From contig UQXA01000001.1 of assembly GCA_900544865.1 (NCBI GenBank), forward strand, positions 1 to 64,000: 64,000 bases of DNA, written 5' to 3'. Below the pieces are notes generated by a model. It ran no database searches. It saw nothing but the letters and a program-made list of their open reading frames with translations, and was not told the DNA's origin. The stretch's first letter is position 1; each line of letters opens with the position of its first letter. This stretch comes from an uncultured Collinsella sp. GTDB lineage: Bacteria > Actinomycetota > Coriobacteriia > Coriobacteriales > Coriobacteriaceae. Of this stretch, positions 13,915 through 22,747 are shown one piece after another. Both the position numbers and the translations under genes were made by a program.

Positions 13915-16650
13915 ATGGGACGTGGTATGGCAGCAACGGATATCGAGCGCGGACTCTCGACCGCAGAGGTCGAGGAGCGCATCGCCGCCGGTAAGATCAA
14001 CCGCAACATGGAGCTCAAGACCAAGTCGGTCAAAGAGCTCATCATCGAGAACCTCTGCACGCTGTTTAACTTAATCAACGTGGTCTTGGCGATTTTGGTG
14101 TTGATGACCGGTTCGTTTAAGAACCTGACGTTCCTGTTCGTGGTGTTCTTGAACACGGCAATTGGCGTCATCCAGTCCATGCGTTCCAAGCGGATGGTCG
14201 ACAAGCTTACGCTGCTCACCTCTAAGAAGGCCATCGCGGTGCGTGACGGCGACGAGGTGGAGCTCGACCTGGACCAGATCGTGCTCGACGATATCATTCG
14301 CCTGGGGCGCGGTGACCAGATTCCCGCCGACGCCGTGGTAGTGTCGGGCGAGGCGCTCGTCAACGAGAGCCTGCTGACGGGCGAGAGCGACCTCATTAAG
14401 AAACAGCCAGGCTCCGAGCTCATGAGCGGCAGTTTTATCGATTCGGGCCTGCTGCGCGCCCGCGTGATCCATGTCGGCGCCGATAACTACGTGGAAAAGA
14501 TCAACAACGAGGCCAAGTACGTCAAAAAAGTCAATTCCGAGATCATGAACGCGCTGAACGCCATCGTGCGGTTCGCGAGCATTATCATGATTCCGCTTGG
14601 TCTGGCGCTCTTTTCCTCGAGTGTGAGCGAGCTTTGGGATGCCGCGGGATCCCCGGGCGATAGCGCGCTTTCCTGGTGCTTCTCCGAGCTGCTGGCCGGT
14701 CGTGTGCCTTCTTCGGCAATGCTTTCCACGGTGGGTGCCCTGTTGGGCATGATTCCGCAGGGCCTGGTGCTGCTGACTTCGTCGGTGCTCGCGATTGCCA
14801 CGGTGCGCCTGGCGCGTCGCAAGGTGCTGGCACAGCAGCTCTACTGCATCGAAACGCTCGCGCGCGTCGATGTGCTGTGCCTGGACAAGACGGGCACTAT
14901 TACCTCGGGCCGTATGGAGGTCGAGGGCACCTACTCGCTGCCTGTTGAGGGTGTTGGCTTTGGCGCGGACTCGGACGAGGCAGCTGTTCCCGTCGAGACC
15001 ACGGTGCTCGACTTCGCGCTCTCCAACGTGGCGCGTGCGACCTCGGCAGATGCCAACGAGACCTGCCAGGCGCTGCTCAACTACTACGCCGATCGTCCGG
15101 TCGAGGTGTCCGAGCCGCTGTCGGTCATTCCGTTCTCGTCGTCCAAAAAGTGGAGCGGCGCGTCGTTTGCGCAGGGCTCCTATGTGATGGGCGCCGCGCA
15201 GTTTGTGCTCTCTGATCGCGCGTTTGCGCAGGTCGAGAATCGTGTGGCCGAGCTCGCCGATACCTGCCGTGTGCTCGTGGCGGCGCGCGTGGACGGCTTT
15301 ACGCCCGACGGCGATATGGTGGGCGAGGCCGAGCCCGTGGGTTTTGTGACCATCCGTGACGAGATCCGTACCTCGGCAGCCGAGACTATCGGCTACTTTA
15401 ACGAGCAGGGCGTGACCCTCAACGTGATCAGCGGCGACGACCCGCGTACGGTGTCGTCGATCGCGCGCGTGGTGGGCGTGCCGGGCGCCGACGCTTACGT
15501 GGACGCCACGACCCTCGATACGCCGTCCAAGATTGATGCGGCAGTGGACCGTTACCACGTCTTTGGGCGTGTGACGCCGCAGCAGAAGCGCGAGCTCGTA
15601 CAGGCGCTCAAACGCCGCGGGCACACCGTGGCCATGACGGGCGACGGCGTCAACGACGTGCTGGCGCTCAAGGAGGCCGACTGTTCCGTGGCGATGGCCG
15701 CCGGCTCCGATGCCGCGCGCAATGTGGCCGAGATCGTGCTCGTCGATAACGACTTTGCCTCGATGCCCGCTGTGGTGGCCGAGGGCCGTCGTTCTATTAA
15801 TAACCTGCAGCGCTCTGCCGCGCTCTTTCTGACCAAGACGCTTTTCTCGATGGGCCTGGCGGCGCTGTGCATCGCGCTGCCGCCGTATCCCTTTGAGCCC
15901 ATTCAGATGACGCTCATCAACTTCTTCTGCATCGGCGCGCCGGCCTTTGTGCTGGGCCTGGAGCCCAACAACGCCCGCGTGAAGGGGTCGTTCTTGACCA
16001 ACGTGCTCAAGCGTGCGCTGCCGGCGTCGATTGCGGTCATTTTGGCCGCGGTGCTCGATATCTTTGTGGCGCGCGTATTTGGCTTTAGCCAGCTTACGCT
16101 TTCGACCATGTGCCTGCTCACGTCGTGCGCGGCGAGCGTCAGCCTGATCTGGCGCATCTCGCAGCCGCTCACGCCCTTACGCGTGGTGCTCTTTGTGTTT
16201 GTAGTCGCCGGCATCCTAGTGGGCGTTATCGGGTTGCCGGAGCTGCTGTCCATCGCCAACCTGTCGATGGGTCAGATGGTTATCTTGGCGGTTATCGTCG
16301 TCTTTACCTGCGCAGTGTTCTTTAAGCTCGCCACGATGATGGACTCGCTTAAGCCCCGTCGCCGTCATGCGGCCACCGGCTTTGGCCGTGGCGTGCGCGT
16401 TCGCCTGGGTCGCGGCGGCGGTAAGGTGAGCTCGACGGGATCGACCGCCGAGCGTTTTGCCAAGCGCGTTGCCGCCGATATGGCGCAGCGCCGTGAGGCG
16501 CGCACTGTCCGCGATGCCGAGGCCCGTGCACTCGAGGGTGTGGAAAAGGCCCAGCCCAAGAATAAGAAGAGCGACGTTGCCAAGCGCTCCCGCGTGACCA
16601 AATCGGCCCAGGGCATCAAAGTCTCGATGCCAAGCAAGAAGAAAAAATAA
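13915..16650 (+). CDS. P-type cation-transporting ATPase (CtpE-like)
   Basis: The 911-aa membrane pump has the phosphorylation site LCLDKTGTITSG (Asp at about 324), actuator motif SLLTGESDLI, hinge TGDGVNDVLALKEAD and several C-terminal membrane helices. Overall order resembles the mycobacterial CtpE group, implicated in calcium or other divalent cation transport; the ion is not predictable here. About 105 residues after the last helix form a highly basic, Ala/Arg/Lys-rich tail ending KKKK. ATG 13915 is used (13927 is an alternative); neither has a strong ribosome site. The upstream open frame only reads through the tRNA terminator. Confidence 0.88.
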   Translation: MGRGMAATDIERGLSTAEVEERIAAGKINRNMELKTKSVKELIIENLCTLFNLINVVLAILVLMTGSFKNLTFLFVVFLNTAIGVIQSMRSKRMVDKLTLLTSKKAIAVRDGDEVELDLDQIVLDDIIRLGRGDQIPADAVVVSGEALVNESLLTGESDLIKKQPGSELMSGSFIDSGLLRARVIHVGADNYVEKINNEAKYVKKVNSEIMNALNAIVRFASIIMIPLGLALFSSSVSELWDAAGSPGDSALSWCFSELLAGRVPSSAMLSTVGALLGMIPQGLVLLTSSVLAIATVRLARRKVLAQQLYCIETLARVDVLCLDKTGTITSGRMEVEGTYSLPVEGVGFGADSDEAAVPVETTVLDFALSNVARATSADANETCQALLNYYADRPVEVSEPLSVIPFSSSKKWSGASFAQGSYVMGAAQFVLSDRAFAQVENRVAELADTCRVLVAARVDGFTPDGDMVGEAEPVGFVTIRDEIRTSAAETIGYFNEQGVTLNVISGDDPRTVSSIARVVGVPGADAYVDATTLDTPSKIDAAVDRYHVFGRVTPQQKRELVQALKRRGHTVAMTGDGVNDVLALKEADCSVAMAAGSDAARNVAEIVLVDNDFASMPAVVAEGRRSINNLQRSAALFLTKTLFSMGLAALCIALPPYPFEPIQMTLINFFCIGAPAFVLGLEPNNARVKGSFLTNVLKRALPASIAVILAAVLDIFVARVFGFSQLTLSTMCLLTSCAASVSLIWRISQPLTPLRVVLFVFVVAGILVGVIGLPELLSIANLSMGQMVILAVIVVFTCAVFFKLATMMDSLKPRRRHAATGFGRGVRVRLGRGGGKVSSTGSTAERFAKRVAADMAQRREARTVRDAEARALEGVEKAQPKNKKSDVAKRSRVTKSAQGIKVSMPSKKKK

Positions 16651-16662
16651 CCACACCTCACA

Positions 16663-16771
16663 GGGTAGCTAATTTGGGACGGGGCTTTTTTAGCTGCCCT
16701 AGTTGATGACGCGATCGATTTGGCCAATTGGCGGCAGGGCAGCTAAAAAGCCCCGTCCCAAATTAGCTACC
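16663..16771. repeat. REPIN-like inverted doublet, class B, copy 1
   Basis: The arms are 16663-16699 and 16737-16771 around a 37-base spacer. Both arms carry the variant AGCTGCCC at their inner ends instead of AGCTACCC, so they still pair with each other; the only arm difference is a T6/A5 run. It follows the P-type ATPase stop by 12 bases and is followed by the zinc-ribbon gene. The spacer resembles that of 42890-42998 (shared TTTGGCC and ATTG). Confidence 0.9.
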
Positions 16772-16865
16772 TTAGCGATGTTGAATTGGTGCCTTGCGCT
16801 TGTGGAGCCGTGGCGATGTTATGCTCTAACCTCAATCGTTTGAATTGCTTCGGAAAGAGGATGCC

Positions 16866-18020
16866 GTGATCTGCCCGCATTGCCTAAAGACCATCGAGGA
16901 CGGCGCCTCGTTCTGCCCCTATTGCAACGCATACGTTGGTCCGGGCGATGGCCCCGAGCATACCGAGTTCGTGTTCTGCGACGGCTGCGGCGCCCGTCTG
17001 TCCCCGCATGACCGTACCTGTCCCAAGTGCGGTCGCCCCGCGCCGGGCATCCTTTCCGAGAACGCGGCTGCATCCGACCTGGCCGCAGGGCGCACGGCCG
17101 GCTTTCCGCGCCTGACGCAGGAGCAGATCGATACCGAGGTACCCCACGCACCGGCATCTGCCGCCGCGGTGCTCTCCGATGCAGCCGACCCCAACGAGAC
17201 CTGCGTGCTGCCTGCCTTCGATAAGGACTTTGGCATCCCCAAGGTCGATATCCCCACGCCGGTGTCCCTGCGCGATGATGCCCAGCCCAAAAAGCAAAAG
17301 CCCAAGCGCAAGGCCCACCCCGACGAGGATGCCTATCACAAGCACAAGCGCCATATCCCCAAACCGCTCATCGTCATCGCGGTGCTCGCCGCCGTGTGCG
17401 GTGGTGCGTATTGGTTTGTGACTGCTGATCCCATGGGCGTCATGCCCGGCTTCTACGACCAGTTTGGCCAGGCTGCCAAGACCACCTTCCCGTCGCGCCA
17501 AAAGGGCGAGGCCACCCAGAAAGAGTCCAAGCAAGAGGATGCGTCCGAGGCCGTTCAAAAGGAGACCGTCTTAACCGACGACCAGCTCTACACAAAGATC
17601 GACGGCCTGTACCAGACCATCGTGTCGTACAGCGACGATGATCAGATCGGTGAGGTCATCGATTCGTTTAATAACGGCTATCTGCGTACACCGCTCTCCA
17701 CCCGCCAGGAGCTGTCGCAGAGCGCCTATGCCCTACGCGATCAGATTAAAAAGACCCAGGATGAGCTCAACAACCTCAAGGTTCAAGACGACACGGCCTA
17801 TGCGGAGGACATCGATCATCTAAAGCAGCTTGCCCAGTGGATGTACGAGCGTGTCGACGTGATCTGCCAGAGCTGGGATATCTCGCTGTCCATTCCTGAC
17901 GGCGAGTCGCTGAGCGCCCGACAAAGCGAGATCCTGGCGCCCATCGCGCAAGGCGGCAACAGCGCGCTTAACCAGTACGACGCCAACGTGAGCGCATGGA
18001 AGCCGCAGCAGCGCTCGTAA
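16866..18020 (+). CDS. Zinc-ribbon, single-pass membrane protein of unknown function
   Basis: The 384-aa protein begins with two zinc ribbons, CPHC...CPYC (residues 3-22) and CDGCG...CPKCG (about 37-54). A charged linker rich in Lys/His follows, then one membrane helix (LIVIAVLAAVCGGAYWFVTA, about 175-195) and an external coiled-coil-like region rich in Gln/Asp/Lys. GTG 16866, with AGAGG 5 bases upstream, fits best and places the first Cys near the N-terminus. Similar double-ribbon/TM proteins are common and uncharacterised in Gram-positive bacteria. A role in envelope sensing is possible, but nothing in the sequence proves it. Confidence 0.7.
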   Translation: MICPHCLKTIEDGASFCPYCNAYVGPGDGPEHTEFVFCDGCGARLSPHDRTCPKCGRPAPGILSENAAASDLAAGRTAGFPRLTQEQIDTEVPHAPASAAAVLSDAADPNETCVLPAFDKDFGIPKVDIPTPVSLRDDAQPKKQKPKRKAHPDEDAYHKHKRHIPKPLIVIAVLAAVCGGAYWFVTADPMGVMPGFYDQFGQAAKTTFPSRQKGEATQKESKQEDASEAVQKETVLTDDQLYTKIDGLYQTIVSYSDDDQIGEVIDSFNNGYLRTPLSTRQELSQSAYALRDQIKKTQDELNNLKVQDDTAYAEDIDHLKQLAQWMYERVDVICQSWDISLSIPDGESLSARQSEILAPIAQGGNSALNQYDANVSAWKPQQRS

Positions 18021-18125
18021 TTTGTTGCCCTCCGGCGGCATAACCTGCGTGCGCAATTGATGGAAGCCCGTGCTTATTGCTACAATTCGTACAAATATGC
18101 TTTAAACGCACGAGGAAGGAACCAC

Positions 18126-18668
18126 ATGTTTGGTTTTAAGAAAGAGCTCTATACGCCCGAGTACCAGCTCGTCGGTGACGAGTGCGCGGTGATCGAGACG
18201 TCGAAGGGCACCATCAAGGTCAAGTTTGACGGTGAAGGCGCCCCCATCCATGTGGCGAACTTCTGCGAGCTTTCCACGATGGGCTTCTATGACGGCCTTA
18301 AGTTCCATCGCTATGTGCCCGGCTTTGTGATCCAGGGCGGCGACCCCAATACCCGCGATATGTCCGGCGCCGACGTCGCTGCCGGCCTTGAGGGTCCCGA
18401 CGGCATGCCCGGTACCGGCGGCCCCGGCTACTGCATCAAGGGCGAGTTCGCCACCAATCCGCGCAACAGCCATGTTGACGGTGCGCTTGCCATGGCCCGC
18501 TCCATGGATCCCGATTCCGCGGGCTCGCAGTTTTATTTCTGCCTGGGTGCCCAACACAACCTCGACTCCGGCTATACCGTCTTTGGCACCACGGTCGAGG
18601 GCCTCGACGTCATCTCGCAGCTGCGCGCCGGCGACGAGATCGTTCATGTCGAGATCGTTCACGAGTAA
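18126..18668 (+). CDS. Cyclophilin-type peptidyl-prolyl cis-trans isomerase
   Basis: The 180-aa protein has the cyclophilin core: LKFHRYVPGFVIQGGDP with the catalytic Arg, ALAMARSMDPDSAGSQFYF, and YTVFGTTVEGLDVI. There is no signal peptide, so it should act in the cytoplasm on prolyl bonds of folding proteins. ATG 18126 is preceded by GAGGAAGGA; an upstream in-frame ATG at 18057 adds 23 residues without a ribosome site. The TPR-protein gene begins 11 bases downstream, so the two are likely co-transcribed. Confidence 0.93.
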   Translation: MFGFKKELYTPEYQLVGDECAVIETSKGTIKVKFDGEGAPIHVANFCELSTMGFYDGLKFHRYVPGFVIQGGDPNTRDMSGADVAAGLEGPDGMPGTGGPGYCIKGEFATNPRNSHVDGALAMARSMDPDSAGSQFYFCLGAQHNLDSGYTVFGTTVEGLDVISQLRAGDEIVHVEIVHE

Positions 18669-18679
18669 AGGGGACTTCC

Positions 18680-19975
18680 TTGAATAGCCAGCTGATCCAA
18701 CAGGGCCGCGCCGCTTATCGCGCGGGTGATTTTTCCGCTGCCGCCCAGATGCTTGGCGCGGCAAAGACTCCCGACGAGATCAAGGGTGAGGCCGACCACC
18801 TGCGCGGCAACGCCCTGATGCATCTGGGCATGTACGCCGAGGCCGCCGAGGCCTACGCCGCCGCCCTCAACGACGGCGCCTATGGCAAGCGCGGCGCCCT
18901 GCTCACCAACCGCGGCAAGGCACTCGCCGCGGCGGGCGACTACACCACGGCCGCCCAGGCCTTCTCTGCAGCTACCCAGGACGCCTCCTACGCCACACCG
19001 TTTAAGGCCTACCTGGGTCTGGGCAACGCGCTGTTCCAGTCGGGTGACTATGCCAACGCCGGTACCGCCTTCCGTCAGGCTGCCATCGACGGCGCCAACC
19101 CGGCTCCTGCCGCCGCCCTCGGCGATTTGGGCCGCTGCTTCATCAAGCTCGGCCGCCCCGCGGACGCCGTTGAGACCTACCGCACGGCTATCGACTTTGC
19201 CGGCCCGCGCGACGATACGCGCGCCCTCAACGCCGGCATGGGCCAAGCGCTTTCCGCCGCCGGCCGTCCCTCCGATGCGCTCGATGCCTTTAACGCCGCT
19301 ACCGCCGACGGCATCTACCAGCTCACGCCCGAGCAGGCCGACGAGCTTGCCCGCGTGCACGACTCGCTTGACGCGCTTTCGGCCCAGACGGCCATGGCCA
19401 CGGCTCCGGCTCCCGCGATGGATGCTCCCGCTGTCGACCCGCTCGATCCCACGGGTGCGACCGGTCAGTTTATGCCCGACCCCTCTGACACCGGCTTCTT
19501 TACGCTGTCCGAGTCCGAGATGGTCCAGCAGGACCGCAAGCAGGCCAAGGTTCGCCGTCGCCACCGCCACACGGGTCTTAAGATCTTCCTGGTGCTACTC
19601 CTGCTCATCGTGATCGCTGCCGGTGGTCTTGGTTATGCTTATACGCGCGGTATGGGCTACCCTTCGCAGGAGTCCGTCATCACCGACCTGTTCCAGGCTG
19701 CCGGTGACGGCGATACCGCCAAGGCCGAGTCCTGCCTGGCCTCGAGCCTGTCCGAGGACGCCAAGTCGATGATCATCTCCTCGATCCCGCAGGGCGCCAC
19801 CGTCTCGATCGAGGGTATGGATCAGTCCATGACCGAGACCACCGCCAAGGTGAAGGCTTCGCTGTCCAAGGGCGGCGAGCAGGAGTACACCGTTAAATTC
19901 GTGCGCTCCGACAACCATATCGGTTGGGCCGTTTCCTCCTTCGATATCGATTTCCCGGCCGCTGACAAGCAGTAG
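18680..19975 (+). CDS. TPR-repeat protein with C-terminal membrane helix and extracytoplasmic domain
   Basis: The 431-aa protein starts at TTG 18680 with AAAGGGGA upstream. Residues 1 to about 230 are Ala-rich helical pairs (YRAGDFSAAAQML, YTTAAQAFSAAT, DYANAGTAFRQAAIDG) that read as tetratricopeptide repeats. A basic RRRHRHTGLK stretch at about 295 precedes one membrane helix (IFLVLLLLIVIAAGGLGYAY). A small outer domain of about 110 residues follows, with weak similarity in style to DUF4878/lumazine-like folds. It probably scaffolds cytoplasmic partners at the membrane. It lies directly upstream of mreB, but a hairpin at 19998-20030 separates them. Confidence 0.75.
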   Translation: MNSQLIQQGRAAYRAGDFSAAAQMLGAAKTPDEIKGEADHLRGNALMHLGMYAEAAEAYAAALNDGAYGKRGALLTNRGKALAAAGDYTTAAQAFSAATQDASYATPFKAYLGLGNALFQSGDYANAGTAFRQAAIDGANPAPAAALGDLGRCFIKLGRPADAVETYRTAIDFAGPRDDTRALNAGMGQALSAAGRPSDALDAFNAATADGIYQLTPEQADELARVHDSLDALSAQTAMATAPAPAMDAPAVDPLDPTGATGQFMPDPSDTGFFTLSESEMVQQDRKQAKVRRRHRHTGLKIFLVLLLLIVIAAGGLGYAYTRGMGYPSQESVITDLFQAAGDGDTAKAESCLASSLSEDAKSMIISSIPQGATVSIEGMDQSMTETTAKVKASLSKGGEQEYTVKFVRSDNHIGWAVSSFDIDFPAADKQ

Positions 19976-19997
19976 TGACCTTATGAGATTTGGCTCT

Positions 19998-20030
19998 GCC
20001 CGGCGCTTCACCGCAAGTGAGGTGCCGGGC
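19998..20030 (+). terminator. Hairpin between the TPR gene and mreB
   Basis: GCCCGGCGCTTCAC pairs with GTGAGGTGCCGGGC (two G-T pairs) around CGCAA. No T-run follows, so termination would be weak. A TATGAT at 20040-20045 could be the mreB -10. Confidence 0.5.
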
Positions 20031-20090
20031 TTGCGCTAGTATGATGGGCTAGTAGTCTTCCAGCAATCATCCAACACATCAGGAGTTGCG

Positions 20091-21134
20091 TTGTTTTCTT
20101 TGATGGATATGTTCTTCGGTAGCTATGCGGGCGATCTCGCTATCGACCTCGGTACTGCCAATACGCTCGTCTCCGTGCGCGGCAAGGGCATCGTCATCCG
20201 CGAGCCCTCCGTTGTCGCTATCGACAAGAACGACGAGCGCATCCTGGCAGTCGGCATCGAGGCCAAGCGTATGCTCGGTCGCACGCCCGGCAACATCGTG
20301 GCCGTTCGCCCCCTTAAGGACGGCGTCATCGCCGACTTCGATGTCACCGAGGCCATGCTTCGGTACTTTATCGACAAGGCTTCCGAGAAGCGCTATCCGT
20401 GGACTCCGCGTCCGCGCGTCGTCGTCTGCGTTCCCTCCGGCGTCACGTCGGTCGAGAAGCGAGCCGTCTTTGAGGCCACGATCCAGGCCGGCGCTCGCCA
20501 GGCCTACCTGATCGAGGAGCCCATGGCGGCTGCCATCGGAGCCGACCTACCCGTCGAGGAGCCCACGGGCTCCATGGTCATCGATATCGGCGGCGGCACC
20601 ACCGAGGTCGCCGTTATCGCTATGGGCGGTATCGTCGTGTCGCAGTCCATCCGCATTGCCGGCGACGAGTTCGACCAGGCTATCCTCACCCATGTTCGCG
20701 ATGCCTACAACCTGGCTATCGGCGAGCGCACGGCCGAGGACATCAAGATCAAGGTCGGCTCCGCTGTGCCGCTCAAGGATGAGCTCGACGTCGAGGTCAA
20801 CGGACGCGACGTTATCACGGGCCTGCCCAAGACTGTGCGTATCGAGAGCGAGGAGATACGTCGCGCGCTTAACAAGCCGCTCGACGAGATGGCCAAGGCC
20901 GTTAAGGACGCTCTGGACGCCACGCCGCCCGATCTTGCCTCGGACCTTATGTACTACGGCATTCTGCTGACCGGCGGCGGCGCGCTGCTGCGCGGTCTCG
21001 ACGTGCGCCTGCGCGACGAGACCGGCGTTTCGGTCAACGTCAGCCCCACGGCGCTCGATAACGTCGTAAACGGCTGCGCCCGCGTGCTCGAGGCCAACGC
21101 CTTTGACGGCGGCTTCGTCCAGACCAACGCTTAA
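20091..21134 (+). CDS. mreB: Rod shape-determining protein MreB (actin homologue)
   Basis: The 347-aa actin-fold ATPase polymerises under the membrane and directs lateral wall synthesis. It shows DLAIDLGTANTLVSVRGKGI (phosphate 1), VCVPSGVTSVEKRAV, MVIDIGGGTTEVAVIA (phosphate 2) and LLTGGGALLRGLD (adenosine). The N-terminal MFSLMDMFFG is hydrophobic, as in membrane-binding MreB. The start is TTG 20091 with AGGAG 5 bases upstream. It heads the mreBCD-mrdA-rodA block. Confidence 0.97.
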   Translation: MFSLMDMFFGSYAGDLAIDLGTANTLVSVRGKGIVIREPSVVAIDKNDERILAVGIEAKRMLGRTPGNIVAVRPLKDGVIADFDVTEAMLRYFIDKASEKRYPWTPRPRVVVCVPSGVTSVEKRAVFEATIQAGARQAYLIEEPMAAAIGADLPVEEPTGSMVIDIGGGTTEVAVIAMGGIVVSQSIRIAGDEFDQAILTHVRDAYNLAIGERTAEDIKIKVGSAVPLKDELDVEVNGRDVITGLPKTVRIESEEIRRALNKPLDEMAKAVKDALDATPPDLASDLMYYGILLTGGGALLRGLDVRLRDETGVSVNVSPTALDNVVNGCARVLEANAFDGGFVQTNA

Positions 21135-21155
21135 TTTCCAAAAGGTGGATTCCAT

Positions 21156-22154
21156 TTGGCACGATCTTCGGGTTTCTCTCCAAATCTGAATACCAAGCGA
21201 CAATCAACGGGTATGCGCCCGTTGATTGTTTTCAGCCTGATTTCGGTGTTGCTGCTCACGTTTTATATCCGTGAGGGCGAGGCCGGGCCGATTCATGCCG
21301 TGCGCTCGGGTGTGACGACGATTACCTCGCCGGTGCGCTTTGTGGGCTCGGCCGCGGCGGCTCCCTTCAACGCGATCGGCAACGTGTTCTCCAACCTCAC
21401 GGCTTCGCAGGAGTCGCTCGACGACCTCAAGAAGCAAAACGAGGTACTGACCTCTAAGGTTGCCGAGCTTTCCGAGGCTCAAAAGACTGCCGAGCGCCTG
21501 GAGGGTTTGGTCGGGCTGCAATCGACCTATAACCTTAAGTCGACCGCTGCCCGTATTGTCGGTGCGTCGGGCGATGCCTGGACCTCGACCGTTACCATCG
21601 ACAAGGGCTCTGCCGACGGCCTTACCATCAACAAGCCCGTGACGAGTTCTGCCGGTGTTATCGGCCAGATTATCGAGGTATCGGCCAAGACCTCTACTGT
21701 GCGCCTGATCGGCGACGAGAACTCGGGCGTGTCGGCTATGGTGCAGGATACGCGCGCCCAGGGTATGCTGCAGGGCCAGCCCGATGGCACCCTGCGCCTT
21801 GAGTACGTGAGCGTCGACTCCGATGTCAAAGTGGGCGACATCATCGTGACCTCTGGCATTGGCGGCGTGTTCCCCAAGGGCCTGCCGCTCGGCACCGTTT
21901 CCTCGGTGGAGAAGTCGGCCAACGATGTGTATTACACCATCGTCGTACGCGCCCAGACCACGGCAGAGAATAATGAGGAGGTGCTCGTCATCACCTCGCT
22001 GACCGACGAGCAGTCGGCCTCGGATGAGGACGTGAGCACGGCCAACAGCACGCCGCAGGGCACCTCGCGCAACGCTGCGACCAAGACGAAGGACGGGGGT
22101 TCGGACGAGAGCTCCGACCCGTCCGAGACAACCGATTCCGGCTCGAACGAATAG
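21156..22154 (+). CDS. mreC: Rod shape-determining protein MreC
   Basis: The 332-aa protein has one N-terminal membrane helix (LIVFSLISVLLLTFYI, about 23-38), a coiled coil (LDDLKKQNEVLTSKVAELSEAQ) and the MreC beta domain (VTIDKGSADGLTINKPVTSSAGVIGQI; GDIIVTSGIGGVFPKGLP). The last 45 residues form a low-complexity Ser/Asp/Thr tail. It links MreB to the PBP2/RodA synthase from outside the membrane. TTG 21156 is used as start, with AAAGGTGGA upstream. Confidence 0.95.
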   Translation: MARSSGFSPNLNTKRQSTGMRPLIVFSLISVLLLTFYIREGEAGPIHAVRSGVTTITSPVRFVGSAAAAPFNAIGNVFSNLTASQESLDDLKKQNEVLTSKVAELSEAQKTAERLEGLVGLQSTYNLKSTAARIVGASGDAWTSTVTIDKGSADGLTINKPVTSSAGVIGQIIEVSAKTSTVRLIGDENSGVSAMVQDTRAQGMLQGQPDGTLRLEYVSVDSDVKVGDIIVTSGIGGVFPKGLPLGTVSSVEKSANDVYYTIVVRAQTTAENNEEVLVITSLTDEQSASDEDVSTANSTPQGTSRNAATKTKDGGSDESSDPSETTDSGSNE

Positions 22155-22167
22155 GGAGGGCGTGTCC

Positions 22168-22734
22168 ATGGATCTACACGAGCAGGGGGCGAGCTCCCGC
22201 ACGTTTGTGATCGCTGCCATCGTGTGCGTGCTTCTGCAGGCAGGCCTGGCACCGCAGATCTCCATTGCGGGCGGTCGCGCCAACTTCATGATTATCCTGG
22301 TGTGCCTGAGTGTGTTCTCGGGCGACCCCACGCGGGCTGTCGTCTGCGGTTTTTGCAGTGGCCTGTTCTATGATCTTTCCGCCGCCGTTCCGGTGGGCGT
22401 TATGTCGCTGCTGCTGACGGTGGGCAGTTTTGCCCTGGTACACAGTGCGGCCGGTCAGACGGGCGGCTCCCCGAGCGCACGCGGTATTACCGTGGGCGCC
22501 TTCGCGCTTGCCATCAACGTGGTTTACAGCATCATCTTGCTGTTTATGGGTCTGGAGACGAGCTTTGTGGTGGCTGTTTTTGGACACGCGCTGCCGTCTT
22601 CGATCCTGACGGGCCTGGTTGCCATTCCGTTTTTGCTGTCCGGTGTCGTGCCGCAGTCCGGTTACGGATTCTCCGCACGCGGTGGTCGTCAGGCGGGCAT
22701 GCGCTTCAAGCCCAAGACCCGCAAACTCAAATAG
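22168..22734 (+). CDS. mreD: Rod shape-determining protein MreD
   Basis: The 188-aa protein is almost entirely hydrophobic with about five membrane helices and the FYDLSAAVPVGVMSLLLT segment typical of MreD. A basic C-terminus (KPKTRKLK) follows. ATG 22168 lies 7 bases from AGGGAGGG; GTG 22162 is too close to that site. Its position between mreC and PBP2 is the standard order and supports the assignment, since MreD sequences are poorly conserved. Confidence 0.9.
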   Translation: MDLHEQGASSRTFVIAAIVCVLLQAGLAPQISIAGGRANFMIILVCLSVFSGDPTRAVVCGFCSGLFYDLSAAVPVGVMSLLLTVGSFALVHSAAGQTGGSPSARGITVGAFALAINVVYSIILLFMGLETSFVVAVFGHALPSSILTGLVAIPFLLSGVVPQSGYGFSARGGRQAGMRFKPKTRKLK

Positions 22735-22747
22735 GGGAGGCCCATAG

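Noticed and set aside
14071..15624. 517-codon minus-strand frame opposite the P-type ATPase
   Set aside because: It is a His/Arg-rich antisense artefact of third-position GC bias.
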